From NCBI RefSeq assembly GCF_041359055.1, contig NZ_JBGJKZ010000002.1:62001-126000 (forward strand): a stretch of DNA of 64,000 bases, written 5' to 3'. Numbering within the stretch: the first letter of the stretch is position 1; each line of letters opens with the position of its first letter. Position numbers and translations under genes: made by a program. A model generated the notes under the pieces. The model did not search any database. It saw only the letters and a program-made list of their open reading frames with translations, and was not told the DNA's origin. Below, one piece after another: positions 8,854 to 17,169 of this stretch. The DNA comes from Paenalcaligenes hominis_A. Lineage in GTDB: Bacteria; Pseudomonadota; Gammaproteobacteria; Burkholderiales; Burkholderiaceae_B.

Positions 8854-9602
8854 CTAAACAAGTTCTATTATCGACTAAAAATATTAAGCGTAATTTTGGT
8901 GGCTTACAAGCTATTAAAGGTGTTTCCCTAGATCTATGTAAGGGTAGAATCCATGCAGTGATTGGTACGAATGGTGCAGGGAAGTCCACTCTAATTAATA
9001 TTATCTCTGGTGAAATTCCGCCCAGTGAGGGGGCTATTGAGCTTAACGGTCAAGACGTGACTAGCTGGACGCAGCCTAAGCGGGCTCAAGCCGGATTAGG
9101 GCGGAGCTATCAGCGAACCACTATTTTTTCGCCTTTAACTGTACATGAAAATTGCAGGCTGGCAGCTCAGGCTACACGTCAAAATGTATGGAGTTGGCTA
9201 CCAGCGAAAAGGTGTAAATATAGTGTGGAGTTAGCTGATGAGTCTTTAGAGCTTGTGGGTATGTTAGACGATAGAAATTTAATCGCGGGAGAGCTTTCTC
9301 ATGGGCGAAAACGTCAATTAGAAATAGCAATGAGCTTAGCAACCAAACCTTCCGTGCTGTTATTAGATGAGCCTTTGGCTGGTATGGGGGCAGAGGAAAC
9401 AGAAAGGCTTTTGTGTTTATTAAATGATTTACGTTCATCAAGAGCCATGATGTTGGTTGAGCATGATATGGATGCCATTTTTAGAATAGCTGACGAAATT
9501 ACTGTGATGGTGAACGGCGAAGTCATAGCCTATGGTAATCCCGAGGCTATTCGTAATAATGCTGAGGTTCAACGGGTTTATCTTGGGGAGGATGAAGAGT
9601 GA
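8850..9602 (+). CDS. livG: ABC transporter ATPase, LivG type
   Basis: A 250-residue ATP-binding subunit. The Walker A motif is GTNGAGKST, the signature is the slightly divergent LSHGRKRQLEIA, Walker B is VLLLDEPLAGMG and the switch His is in MLVEHDMD. It starts in a 4-base overlap with livM and ends in a 4-base overlap with livF (GTGA), so the ATPases are co-translated. It drives import together with LivF. Confidence 0.88.
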   Translation: MTKQVLLSTKNIKRNFGGLQAIKGVSLDLCKGRIHAVIGTNGAGKSTLINIISGEIPPSEGAIELNGQDVTSWTQPKRAQAGLGRSYQRTTIFSPLTVHENCRLAAQATRQNVWSWLPAKRCKYSVELADESLELVGMLDDRNLIAGELSHGRKRQLEIAMSLATKPSVLLLDEPLAGMGAEETERLLCLLNDLRSSRAMMLVEHDMDAIFRIADEITVMVNGEVIAYGNPEAIRNNAEVQRVYLGEDEE

Positions 9603-10309
9603 GTGCATTATTGCGAGCAGAGGACATTCATACGCATTATGGTGAAAGTCATATTTTACATGGTGTGAATATTGAAATTAGATCGGGTGAGGCAGTAGGG
9701 CTATTAGGACGGAATGGAATGGGGAAGTCCACCTTAATTCGTACTATGCTTGGTCATGTCAAAGCGACGAGTGGGAAAGTGTATGTGCGAGGCCAAGATA
9801 AAACAGGTGTAGAGCCCTTTAAAATTGCACGACTAGGTGTGGCATATGTACCGGAAGGCAGGGGAGTTTTTCCCAACCTGACGGTACAGGAGAATTTAAT
9901 GGTTGCTGCTCGTCCTGGGTATAGCCAACAAATGGATTGGGATTATGAGCGCGTAATAGAGACGTTTCCGCGTTTAGCTGAACGGCTTAGTCATGGGGGG
10001 CAGCAGCTTTCAGGGGGGGAGCAGCAAATGCTTGCAATAGGCAGGGCTTTAATGACGAACCCAGATGTGCTGATTTTAGACGAGGCGACTGAGGGGCTAG
10101 CACCTATTATTGTGGCGGAGATCTGGAAAGTAATTGCTACTGTAAGCGCTACTGGAATGGCAATTTTAATTGTAGACAGGAATTATAAAAAAGTATTGGC
10201 ACATACTAACCGTAGCGTAGTCTTAGAAAAGGGCTTAGTTGTTGAGGCTAATGATAGCGCTACATTGCTAGCGAATCCAGAATTGCTTACGCGCTATTTG
10301 GGTGTTTGA
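9599..10309 (+). CDS. livF: ABC transporter ATPase, LivF type
   Basis: A 236-residue ATP-binding subunit starting at GTG within the end of livG. Walker A is GRNGMGKST, the signature is LSGGEQQMLAIGRAL and Walker B is VLILDEATEGLAP. The usual switch histidine region reads ILIVDRNYKK, without a His at the expected place. This variation occurs in some LivF-like proteins and may mean that the LivG site does most of the hydrolysis (inference). It is the last gene of the importer operon, followed by a strong hairpin at 10318-10357. Confidence 0.88.
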   Translation: MSALLRAEDIHTHYGESHILHGVNIEIRSGEAVGLLGRNGMGKSTLIRTMLGHVKATSGKVYVRGQDKTGVEPFKIARLGVAYVPEGRGVFPNLTVQENLMVAARPGYSQQMDWDYERVIETFPRLAERLSHGGQQLSGGEQQMLAIGRALMTNPDVLILDEATEGLAPIIVAEIWKVIATVSATGMAILIVDRNYKKVLAHTNRSVVLEKGLVVEANDSATLLANPELLTRYLGV

Positions 10310-10317
10310 GCAAGGTT

Positions 10318-10357
10318 CGTCTTCTTAATTTGATCTGCTAGATTAATTAAGAGGACG
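10318..10357. terminator. long hairpin between convergent livF and LysR gene
   Basis: A 13-base stem (10318-10330 with 10345-10357, one G-T pair) continues into an inner ATCT-GCT-AGAT stem, so nearly the whole 40 bases fold. It starts 8 bases after the livF stop and lies between convergent genes, which fits a transcription terminator. There is no good T run on either side, so it may act with Rho or only protect the mRNA end. Confidence 0.5.
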
Positions 10358-10665
10358 AGCAAATTATTCCGAAAGATAAAGATAGTAACTTTATATGCAA
10401 GACTCTACTGAGCATGTCTTATATCTCGTCTTTTTGGGGCTAGAGCTTTTTCATTGGTAATCCGTAGCGCTACTGAGACCATGCTCGCGACAAATAATGA
10501 TTGCCCTATATGCTCTCCGCGTCCTTAGGCATTAAAACCATTATGTATGGTTTAGCTCTGGTCGTGCCCACGCGCTATCTGAGGGACTGACAGCAATTTT
10601 ATCGAGTAACGAGTTCGACCCTTTGCATTGAGCCGAAGAGGGTTACGATTTCTTTATTGCGACCC
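10358..10665. other. intergenic stretch between hairpin and LysR gene
   Basis: About 300 bases downstream of both flanking convergent genes. I see no coding frame, RNA gene or repeat that I can support in it. Confidence 0.4.
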
Positions 10666-11583
10666 CTATGAGTCGTAGTCAAGGTCATTAATTAGTGTGC
10701 GGTAAATGGTGTGACAGAACCAGGTTTGAGCACTAAGTTCCTCTAACTGATTTTTCCAAAAAATGCCGACTTCGAAAGTAGGGATATCTATTGGTAAAGC
10801 AAGCACACGTAAGTTGTCGTGTTGCTTTGCATAGAGTTGGGCGACTCGGGTAGGCAAGCAAGCAATCAAATCACTGTCTGCAATAAGATTAGGCAATACC
10901 GCATAGTGTGGAACTTTGAGCGAGATTTTAGATTCGGATTGAATTTTATTAAGAATGTGGCTGATGTGTAAGTGGCCTGTGCTTTGAGAGATCTCTACGT
11001 GCTGCTCTTGGGCAAACTGCTCAAAACTAAGGTGTTCTTTTATGCGTGGGTGATGAGCGCTGATTAAGCAGGAGTAGTTTTCGTCCATGATTTTTTTAGA
11101 CTGGAGTCGTTTTTTGAGAAAACCAAGATTGCCGACAGCAGCATCAATCCGCTCGCGTTGAAACCAGCTTTCTATTTCCTCCACTTCACTTGAAATTACC
11201 TCCAGACGAATTAAGGGGGCCTCTTTTTTGAGCGCTCTCATGATCTTAGGTAGAAAATAGACTGTGCCTAAGTCAGACAGAGCGAGCTTGAAGGTGCGGT
11301 TAGATTTGGTCGGGTCGAATTTTTTTGTAAAAGCTAAGGCATCTTCAATTTCATTAATCGATTTAAAAAAAATGGGATAGAGCTGATCTGCCACTAGGGT
11401 GGGGACCATACCTTCTCGAGTGCGCGTGAATAAAGGGTCATTCATCTGCTTTCGTAAACGAGCGAGCGCATAGCTAATTGAAGGCTGCGTTAAGTGTAGA
11501 CGGCGTCCTGCTTCGCTGACGCTACCTCCTTCATAAATTGAAAGGAAAACTTTAATTAAATTTAGATCCGTTTTAGATGTCAT
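10666..11583 (-). CDS. LysR-family regulator (NahR/LinR-like), probable regulator of the mdl operon
   Basis: A 305-residue LysR protein. The N-terminal winged helix reads LIKVFLSIYEGGSVSEAGRRL followed by TQPSISYALARLRK. The effector domain begins near residue 95 with LALSDLGTVYFLPKIM, closely resembling the matching region of NahR, the salicylate regulator. It is transcribed away from mdlC across 140 bases that hold a near-perfect palindrome (11618-11640). This is the classic arrangement of a LysR activator that represses itself and responds to a pathway intermediate. Mandelate or benzoylformate as effector is inference. Confidence 0.85.
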   Translation of the reverse strand: MTSKTDLNLIKVFLSIYEGGSVSEAGRRLHLTQPSISYALARLRKQMNDPLFTRTREGMVPTLVADQLYPIFFKSINEIEDALAFTKKFDPTKSNRTFKLALSDLGTVYFLPKIMRALKKEAPLIRLEVISSEVEEIESWFQRERIDAAVGNLGFLKKRLQSKKIMDENYSCLISAHHPRIKEHLSFEQFAQEQHVEISQSTGHLHISHILNKIQSESKISLKVPHYAVLPNLIADSDLIACLPTRVAQLYAKQHDNLRVLALPIDIPTFEVGIFWKNQLEELSAQTWFCHTIYRTLINDLDYDS

Positions 11584-11617
11584 GGCGAGAAGAAGAACTG
11601 TAGATGAGATGACTTCA

Positions 11618-11640
11618 TAATATAGATGATATCTATATTA
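11618..11640. promoter_or_regulatory. palindromic operator between LysR gene and mdlC
   Basis: A perfect inverted repeat with 10-base arms, TAATATAGAT-GAT-ATCTATATTA, contains a T-N11-A LysR-type core. It sits 35 bases upstream of the LysR start and about 85 bases upstream of mdlC, which suits a LysR recognition site controlling both directions. Confidence 0.65.
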
Positions 11641-11723
11641 AAAACAAAAAAATATCGATTGGATTAATAAGACGGGGGGTGTTAATTTAAATGGAAGATA
11701 AATAATTATGGAGATAAGCAATC

Positions 11724-13316
11724 ATGTCAGCAGCAATGCCTACCGTTCGAGAAATGGTCTATGAGTTACTGCGTGAGCAGGGCATAAACAAGATTTTTGG
11801 TAATCCTGGATCAAATGAAATCAATTTTTTAAAGGATTTTCCTGAGGATTTTGAATATATCTTGTGCTTGCATGAGGGGGTTGCGGTAGGGATGGCTGAT
11901 GGTTATGCCCAAGCGTCGGGTAAAGCTTCTTTTGTGAACCTACACTCTGCATCAGGTACGGGTAATGCGATGGGAGCATTAACGAATTCGTACAATGCGC
12001 ATAGTCCCGTCGTGGTTACGGCAGGACAACAAGCGCGCAGCTTGGTTTATACCGATCCTTTGTTAAAAAACACGGCAGCAAACTTATTGCCCATGCCTTT
12101 GGTTAAGGTGAGCTATGAGCCATTAAGCCCAGAGGAAGTGCCACATGTGGTAAGCCGTGCAATGCATGCCGCTATGGCTCCTGCGCGGGGACCTGTATAT
12201 GTCTCTATTCCATACGATGACTGGGATAAGCCGGTGACCCGCGATTCTTTGCCTCTGCCTCACCGCTTGGTACAGCATTGTGGTGAGGCAAGTGCCGAGG
12301 TGGTAGAGCGTTTGGTGTCACAATTACAGCAAGCTAAAAACCCTGTTTTAATATTTGGTCCTGAGGTGGATCAGCAACGAGCGAATGCAATTGGGGCGCA
12401 ATTAGCGGAGAAGGTACAAGCACCGGCTTGGGTGGCTCCCTCTGCTCCTCGTTGTCCCTTTCCTACTACGCATCCTTGCTTTGCGGGCATTTTGCCAGCA
12501 GGTATTGCCAGCCTTAGTCAAAAGCTAGAAGGGCATGATTTAGTATTGGTCTTTGGTGCCCCTGTATTTCGGTATCATCAAAATGACCCAGGAGCACATC
12601 TACCCAAAGACTGTGAGTTGATTCTTGTTACAGGTGATTATCAAGAGGCAGCACGAGCCCCAGTGGGTAATGCTATCGTAGCCAATGTTGGGTCGGTGCT
12701 AAAAGATTTAGTGCGCGTCTTGCCAGAAAAAAGTAGAGAAAAAGTGAATTACAATCCGGTGATTCAACGCCATACGGTGGATGATACAGCGCTTTGTAGC
12801 GAGTCAGTTTTTGATATTGTTGAGGCGCTTAAACAGGAGAATACTGTTTATTTAAATGAGGCGACGTCAACGATAGCTACTCTATGGGAACGGGGGGGAA
12901 TGACGGAGCCTGGCAGTTATTATTTTGCGGCCTCTGGGGGACTTGGTTTTGCGATGCCTGCCGCATTAGGAGTGAAGTTGGCACAGCCAAATCGTCCTGT
13001 CGTGGCTTTTGTGGGTGATGGCTCAGCTCACTACAACATTACAGCACTTTGGACGGCGACTCATTACAACATTCCTGTTGTTTTTATCATTATTAATAAT
13101 AAAGGCTATAAAGCCTTACAGCAGTTTGTTGAGTCTTTTAAGGTAAATGAAATCCCGGGTTTAAAAGTGGACGGGGTGGACTTTGTAAGTCTAGCTAAAG
13201 GTTATGCAGTTGAGGCATGCCAAGTTAAGACAAAGCGAGAGTTCAAAGAGGCCTTTGAAAAAGCATTACAGCATAATGGACCTTTTCTCATCGATGCCCA
13301 AGTTGAGGCGATTTAG
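11724..13316 (+). CDS. mdlC: benzoylformate decarboxylase (thiamine diphosphate enzyme)
   Basis: A 530-residue enzyme that decarboxylates benzoylformate to benzaldehyde. It closely follows my recollection of the Pseudomonas putida enzyme along its whole length. Active-site segments include FGNPGSNE (Ser30), the cofactor-activating Glu51 in LHEGV, NLHSASGTGNAMGAL (His74) and APVFRYHQNDPG (second catalytic His). The thiamine-diphosphate motif is VGDGSAHYN to INN. The substrate-pocket stretch APSAPRCPFPTTHPCF is also kept. A GGAGA ribosome site precedes the ATG. It is the first gene of the mandelate operon, 20 bases before mdlB. Related thiamine enzymes exist, but gene company makes this assignment firm. 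Confidence 0.93.
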   Translation: MSAAMPTVREMVYELLREQGINKIFGNPGSNEINFLKDFPEDFEYILCLHEGVAVGMADGYAQASGKASFVNLHSASGTGNAMGALTNSYNAHSPVVVTAGQQARSLVYTDPLLKNTAANLLPMPLVKVSYEPLSPEEVPHVVSRAMHAAMAPARGPVYVSIPYDDWDKPVTRDSLPLPHRLVQHCGEASAEVVERLVSQLQQAKNPVLIFGPEVDQQRANAIGAQLAEKVQAPAWVAPSAPRCPFPTTHPCFAGILPAGIASLSQKLEGHDLVLVFGAPVFRYHQNDPGAHLPKDCELILVTGDYQEAARAPVGNAIVANVGSVLKDLVRVLPEKSREKVNYNPVIQRHTVDDTALCSESVFDIVEALKQENTVYLNEATSTIATLWERGGMTEPGSYYFAASGGLGFAMPAALGVKLAQPNRPVVAFVGDGSAHYNITALWTATHYNIPVVFIIINNKGYKALQQFVESFKVNEIPGLKVDGVDFVSLAKGYAVEACQVKTKREFKEAFEKALQHNGPFLIDAQVEAI

Positions 13317-13336
13317 TTCATAACGAGGGGCAGAGG

Positions 13337-14458
13337 ATGACAAAGATCTATGAACTCAGGGATCAAGCTAAAAAACGTTTACCGCGAATGGTATTTGATT
13401 ATTTAGAAGGCGGGGCTGAGGATGAGATTACATTAGGGCGTAATAAAACGGATTATGATCGCTGCCAGTTGATGCCACAACGACTGACAGATTTATCGTC
13501 TGTTCAGACTACCACTACATTATTTAACCGTTTGATCTCTTTTCCTTGTTTGGTAGCCCCGACGGGGCTAAACGGTTTGTTTTGGCCTAACGGTGATATT
13601 GCGCTAGCCCGTGCTGCAGAAAAAACAGAGGTCCCTTTTGTGCTTTCTACGGCTTCGACTAATTCGATTGAGGAAGTGGCAGCTCAAGCAGGGGGGCAGC
13701 TGTGGTTTCAGTTATATGTTATCGAACGCAGCTTAGCTAAAAGTTTGGTACAGAGGGCTTTGGCTGCTGATTACGAATGTCTGGTGTTGACAACGGATGT
13801 GGTCGTCAATGGTAAACGTGAACGTGATATCCGTAATGGATTTGGCTTGCCTTTTCGCTATACCTTGAAAACCCTTTTGGATGGGATGAGGCATCCGCGT
13901 TGGAGCTACGATTTTCTAAAGCACGGTGCACCGGGTTTGGGAAACATGAGCTCATCAGAAGCACATACTCCACAGGCTAAAGCAGCACTTTTACAGCGCT
14001 CTATGGAGTCTTCGTTTAACTGGGAAGATTTAAAAAAATTAAGAGAGCTTTGGCCTAAAAAGTTGGTTGTGAAAGGGGTGTTGAGTGCTGATGACATTAG
14101 AAAGTGTGTGGAGTGTGGTGTGGATGCGGTGATTTTATCCAACCATGGTGGCCGTCAACTGGATACCGCTATTTCCGCCTTTGAGGCATTACAACTACTG
14201 TCTTTTCCTCAGTCTATACCTATTTTAATGGATGGTGGGATACATCGAGGTAGGGATATCGCTAAAGCTGTTGCTTTAGGGGCGACGTCTGTGTTGAGTG
14301 GGAGAGCTGTTTTGTATGGTTTAGCGTCTCATGGTGAGGATGGGGCAATTGAGGCCTTACGGATTTTAAAAGATGAGTTTTGTAACAGTATGACACAGCT
14401 AGGGTGTGACTCAGTTAAGCAACTGGGCGCACAGCATGTGTATACAAGAGAAGTTTAA
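13337..14458 (+). CDS. mdlB: (S)-mandelate dehydrogenase (FMN-dependent alpha-hydroxyacid oxidoreductase)
   Basis: A 373-residue FMN enzyme oxidising (S)-mandelate to benzoylformate and passing electrons to the quinone pool. Family features are MVFDYLEGGAEDE, PTGLNG, LSTASTNSIEE, LWFQLYV, LTTDVVVNGKRERD and the catalytic SNHGGRQLD (His and Arg), then DGGIHRG and LGRA-like LSGRAVLYG. The segment around residues 175-215 (HPRWSYDFLKHGAP...) matches the membrane-binding loop of the Pseudomonas enzyme, so a peripheral inner-membrane location is likely. It sits between mdlC and the racemase homologue in one operon. Lactate or glycolate oxidases are relatives but lack this context. Confidence 0.9.
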   Translation: MTKIYELRDQAKKRLPRMVFDYLEGGAEDEITLGRNKTDYDRCQLMPQRLTDLSSVQTTTTLFNRLISFPCLVAPTGLNGLFWPNGDIALARAAEKTEVPFVLSTASTNSIEEVAAQAGGQLWFQLYVIERSLAKSLVQRALAADYECLVLTTDVVVNGKRERDIRNGFGLPFRYTLKTLLDGMRHPRWSYDFLKHGAPGLGNMSSSEAHTPQAKAALLQRSMESSFNWEDLKKLRELWPKKLVVKGVLSADDIRKCVECGVDAVILSNHGGRQLDTAISAFEALQLLSFPQSIPILMDGGIHRGRDIAKAVALGATSVLSGRAVLYGLASHGEDGAIEALRILKDEFCNSMTQLGCDSVKQLGAQHVYTREV

Positions 14459-14488
14459 TAAGTAGTACATATATTAATGGAGACAAAC

Positions 14489-15640
14489 ATGAAAATCGTT
14501 GATGTAAAAGCAACTGCAGTAAATATCCCCGCTACGTTTGATTTTTGTAATACACAACGTAAGGCTTCCTTAGGGGTGTGTATTGTGGAGATTACAACGG
14601 ATGAGGGTCATGTCGGTGTGGGTATGACAGCCATTACGGAAGAGGAGGTCATTGCTTACTCTATCAATCAGATTATGGCCCCAGCTCTTATTGGAAAAGA
14701 TCCTCTTTGCAACGATAAGATCTGGAATCAAATGTACTGGTTGATGACACCTAGGGGGCAGTCAGGCTATGCGCTGCATGCGATTGCTGCGGTGGACTTA
14801 GCGTTGTGGGATATTAAAGGGCAGGCGCTATCACAGCCTGTATGGAAGCTCTTGGGTGGGGCTCGATCCAGTGTGTTGACGTATGCGACGGTTGGTTTTG
14901 ACTTTTTTGATCGAGAGCAATTGGTTGCAGTCGCTAAGGATTGGGAAAATCAAGGGTTTAGTAAATTTAAGATGGTGGTGGGACATGGTGGTCTAAAAAG
15001 AAAAGATGAGCCTAGACCATTATTAGAGTTATTACGCGAAGATGTGATGCGAGTGAAAATGTTACGGGAGGCGATTGGTGAACAGGCAGAGCTGTTTATT
15101 GACGCAAACTGTAATTTAGATCTTTATCATGCTGCTTGGCTCGCTAAACGCATTGAAGAATATGATATTTCATTTTTTGAAGAGCCTATCAAAGGTAATG
15201 ATCCTCATGCATTAAGTGACTTGCGACGTCAAACTAGCATCCCGTTAGCTGGAGGGCAAAACGAGGGGCAAGCCAGTAAGTTTAAAGATCTTTTATTAAA
15301 TCGTTCGTTGGATGTATTACAGCCTAACGTTGCCATTACAGGCGGTTATACACAGTGCCAGAAAATTGCAGGCATGGCTGAGGCGTTTGGTATTGGGATC
15401 GATAACGGAGGAGCGTGGCCTTTCCATAATATGCATTTACATGCCGGTTTAAGCAATGGAGGCATGGTTGAGTACCATATTTTCGCGGTGCAATGTTTAA
15501 AACAGATTTTTAATGACTTGCCAACTCCTAAAGACGGTTGGATTGAGATGCCCACTGCACCAGGCTTAGGATTTAGCTTAAATAAAGAGGCGTTAAAAGA
15601 ACTAGCTAAACAACCCACCTCTCGTGGTCTAGGCAAATAA
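14489..15640 (+). CDS. enolase-superfamily protein in the mandelate racemase position
   Basis: A 383-residue member of the mandelate racemase/muconate lactonizing enzyme superfamily. The start is the second ATG, after GGAGACAAAC. Seen in the barrel: a K-x-K base motif (FSKFKM), metal ligands in FIDANCN and FFEEP, and GGQNEG where racemase has GEN. The His-Asp pair of classical racemase is not evident: LQPNVAITGG replaces MPDAMKIGG, and DNGGAWPFHNMHLHAG replaces SSHLF. From its operon it should interconvert mandelate enantiomers so that (S)-mandelate dehydrogenase can use both, but the altered residues leave a dehydratase or other role possible. It is therefore not given the mdlA name. Confidence 0.7.
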   Translation: MKIVDVKATAVNIPATFDFCNTQRKASLGVCIVEITTDEGHVGVGMTAITEEEVIAYSINQIMAPALIGKDPLCNDKIWNQMYWLMTPRGQSGYALHAIAAVDLALWDIKGQALSQPVWKLLGGARSSVLTYATVGFDFFDREQLVAVAKDWENQGFSKFKMVVGHGGLKRKDEPRPLLELLREDVMRVKMLREAIGEQAELFIDANCNLDLYHAAWLAKRIEEYDISFFEEPIKGNDPHALSDLRRQTSIPLAGGQNEGQASKFKDLLLNRSLDVLQPNVAITGGYTQCQKIAGMAEAFGIGIDNGGAWPFHNMHLHAGLSNGGMVEYHIFAVQCLKQIFNDLPTPKDGWIEMPTAPGLGFSLNKEALKELAKQPTSRGLGK

Positions 15641-15679
15641 AGAATTAAACAGTAATAAATAAAATTCAGGAGACAAAAA

Positions 15680-16633
15680 ATGAAAAAATTCACATTACGC
15701 GCTATTTTTGCAAGTCTAGCGGTTATGGTGAGCTTACCTTTAGCAGCGCAAGACGCTTTCCCTAAGAAGCCTATTCGGTTGGTGGTGCCATTTGAGGCAG
15801 GAGGAGGATCGGATGGGTTAGCGCGTGCTATTCAGTCAGAAATTGAGTCGCAAAAGCTCCTTCCTGTTCCACTTGTGGTTACGAATGCCACTGGGGCGGG
15901 TGGGGCTGTGGGCTCTAGACAGGTATTAAGAGCAACTCCAGATGGGTATACCATTTTACAAATTCATCAGGAGCTATTAGCCGCCGCAGCGTTAGGGCGT
16001 GTGGACTATACCCCATTGGACTTTGAGCCGGTGATACAGGTTAGCGAAGCGTGTTTGTTTATAGGCGTATCGGCTGACTCGCCTCTCCAGACATTCGATG
16101 ATTTTCTTGAAAAAGTAAAAACGGATGGGGCGAGTTTCCGTCAAGGAGATGAGATAGGTGGAGCAACGCATTTTCCTTCAGTGCGCTTAATGAATCTAAT
16201 CGATACGGAATGGGTGGTTGTTCCCACAGGAGCGACCTCTAAACGCTTTACGGCCTTAAAAGGTGGTTTTGCTGATATGGCTCTTATGTCTCCTTTATGG
16301 ATAGAGCGAAGCGGAGGAGAGATCCGACCCTTGGCAGTGCTCGGAGAGGAGCGTTATGAGCAGGCTCCGGATTTACCGACAACGAAAGAGTTAGGGTATG
16401 AAGTTAAATCTTGCTTGAATCGTCGCTATTGGGCACCTAAAGGTACACCAGAGCAAAATATTGCTGTATTGGCTGATGCCATTGAAGCCGCTGCTAATTC
16501 CGAGCGTGTACAGAGTTACTTAGATCGATCTGGTGAAAAGCTAAAGATTGTACGAGGGGAGCAACTAAAGCAAGAGATTGCTGCCGAGTATGAAAGTTTT
16601 ATTGAAGTAGCAGATGCTGTTAAAGGTGAGTAA
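15680..16633 (+). CDS. tctC: tripartite tricarboxylate-type transporter, periplasmic binding protein (TctC/Bug)
   Basis: A 317-residue exported solute receptor of the Bug/TctC family, abundant in Alcaligenaceae. The signal peptide (MKKFTLRAIFASLAVM, cleaved after LAAQ) is followed by the family hallmark FPKKPIRLVVPFEAGGGSD and GAGGAVGSRQVLRATPDGYT. A GGAGA ribosome site precedes the ATG. It lies 39 bases after the enolase-family gene and directly before tctB and tctA, so it is probably co-transcribed with the mdl genes. The ligand is likely an aromatic carboxylate such as mandelate (inference from operon). Confidence 0.87.
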   Translation: MKKFTLRAIFASLAVMVSLPLAAQDAFPKKPIRLVVPFEAGGGSDGLARAIQSEIESQKLLPVPLVVTNATGAGGAVGSRQVLRATPDGYTILQIHQELLAAAALGRVDYTPLDFEPVIQVSEACLFIGVSADSPLQTFDDFLEKVKTDGASFRQGDEIGGATHFPSVRLMNLIDTEWVVVPTGATSKRFTALKGGFADMALMSPLWIERSGGEIRPLAVLGEERYEQAPDLPTTKELGYEVKSCLNRRYWAPKGTPEQNIAVLADAIEAAANSERVQSYLDRSGEKLKIVRGEQLKQEIAAEYESFIEVADAVKGE

Positions 16634-16681
16634 GCCAATTAAAAAGCAGGGTTACTGTTTGTCTTTAGGAGATAGCGGATT

Positions 16682-17149
16682 ATGGCTAAGTACATAAGAT
16701 ATCGTTATGAGTTCTTTGTTAGTCTGGTTTCCTTGGTGCTTTCCATTTTAATTTATTATGGTGTTCATAGCATTGCTAAGACTAAATTTGAACTATTAGG
16801 CTCAGCAGCTATTCCAAAGGTTATAGCGGCTGGTTTGTTTTTTTTAGCCTTAGTTAAGGTTTTTCAAACAATTAAATTATCTAACGCTGCTGTGGAATAT
16901 AAAGCAGAAGAATCTAGCAATGCCTCTAGATCTTTGTTTTTGTTTTTATTGGTAGCTGCTTTTATTTTTTTTGTTTCTTATTTAAATATAAAGTTTTGGA
17001 TTGCCACTTTATTTTTTATATTTATATCTACTTGTTTTTTAAAAAAACCAGATGATTTTTTAGGCGTAATAAAGATTATTGTTTTTTCTTTATTGTTTTC
17101 TTTAGGGGTAAGTTACCTTTTTACTAAGGTTTTTTACTTTGGTTTGTAA
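16682..17149 (+). CDS. tctB: tripartite tricarboxylate-type transporter, small membrane subunit (TctB)
   Basis: A 155-residue, very hydrophobic and AT-rich gene product with four predicted membrane segments (about residues 10-30, 45-65, 82-100 and 118-150). Sequence conservation of TctB proteins is low; the call rests on size, topology and position between tctC and tctA. It forms the integral membrane complex with TctA. Confidence 0.75.
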   Translation: MAKYIRYRYEFFVSLVSLVLSILIYYGVHSIAKTKFELLGSAAIPKVIAAGLFFLALVKVFQTIKLSNAAVEYKAEESSNASRSLFLFLLVAAFIFFVSYLNIKFWIATLFFIFISTCFLKKPDDFLGVIKIIVFSLLFSLGVSYLFTKVFYFGL

Positions 17150-17169
17150 GATAAATAAAGGAATAAATA

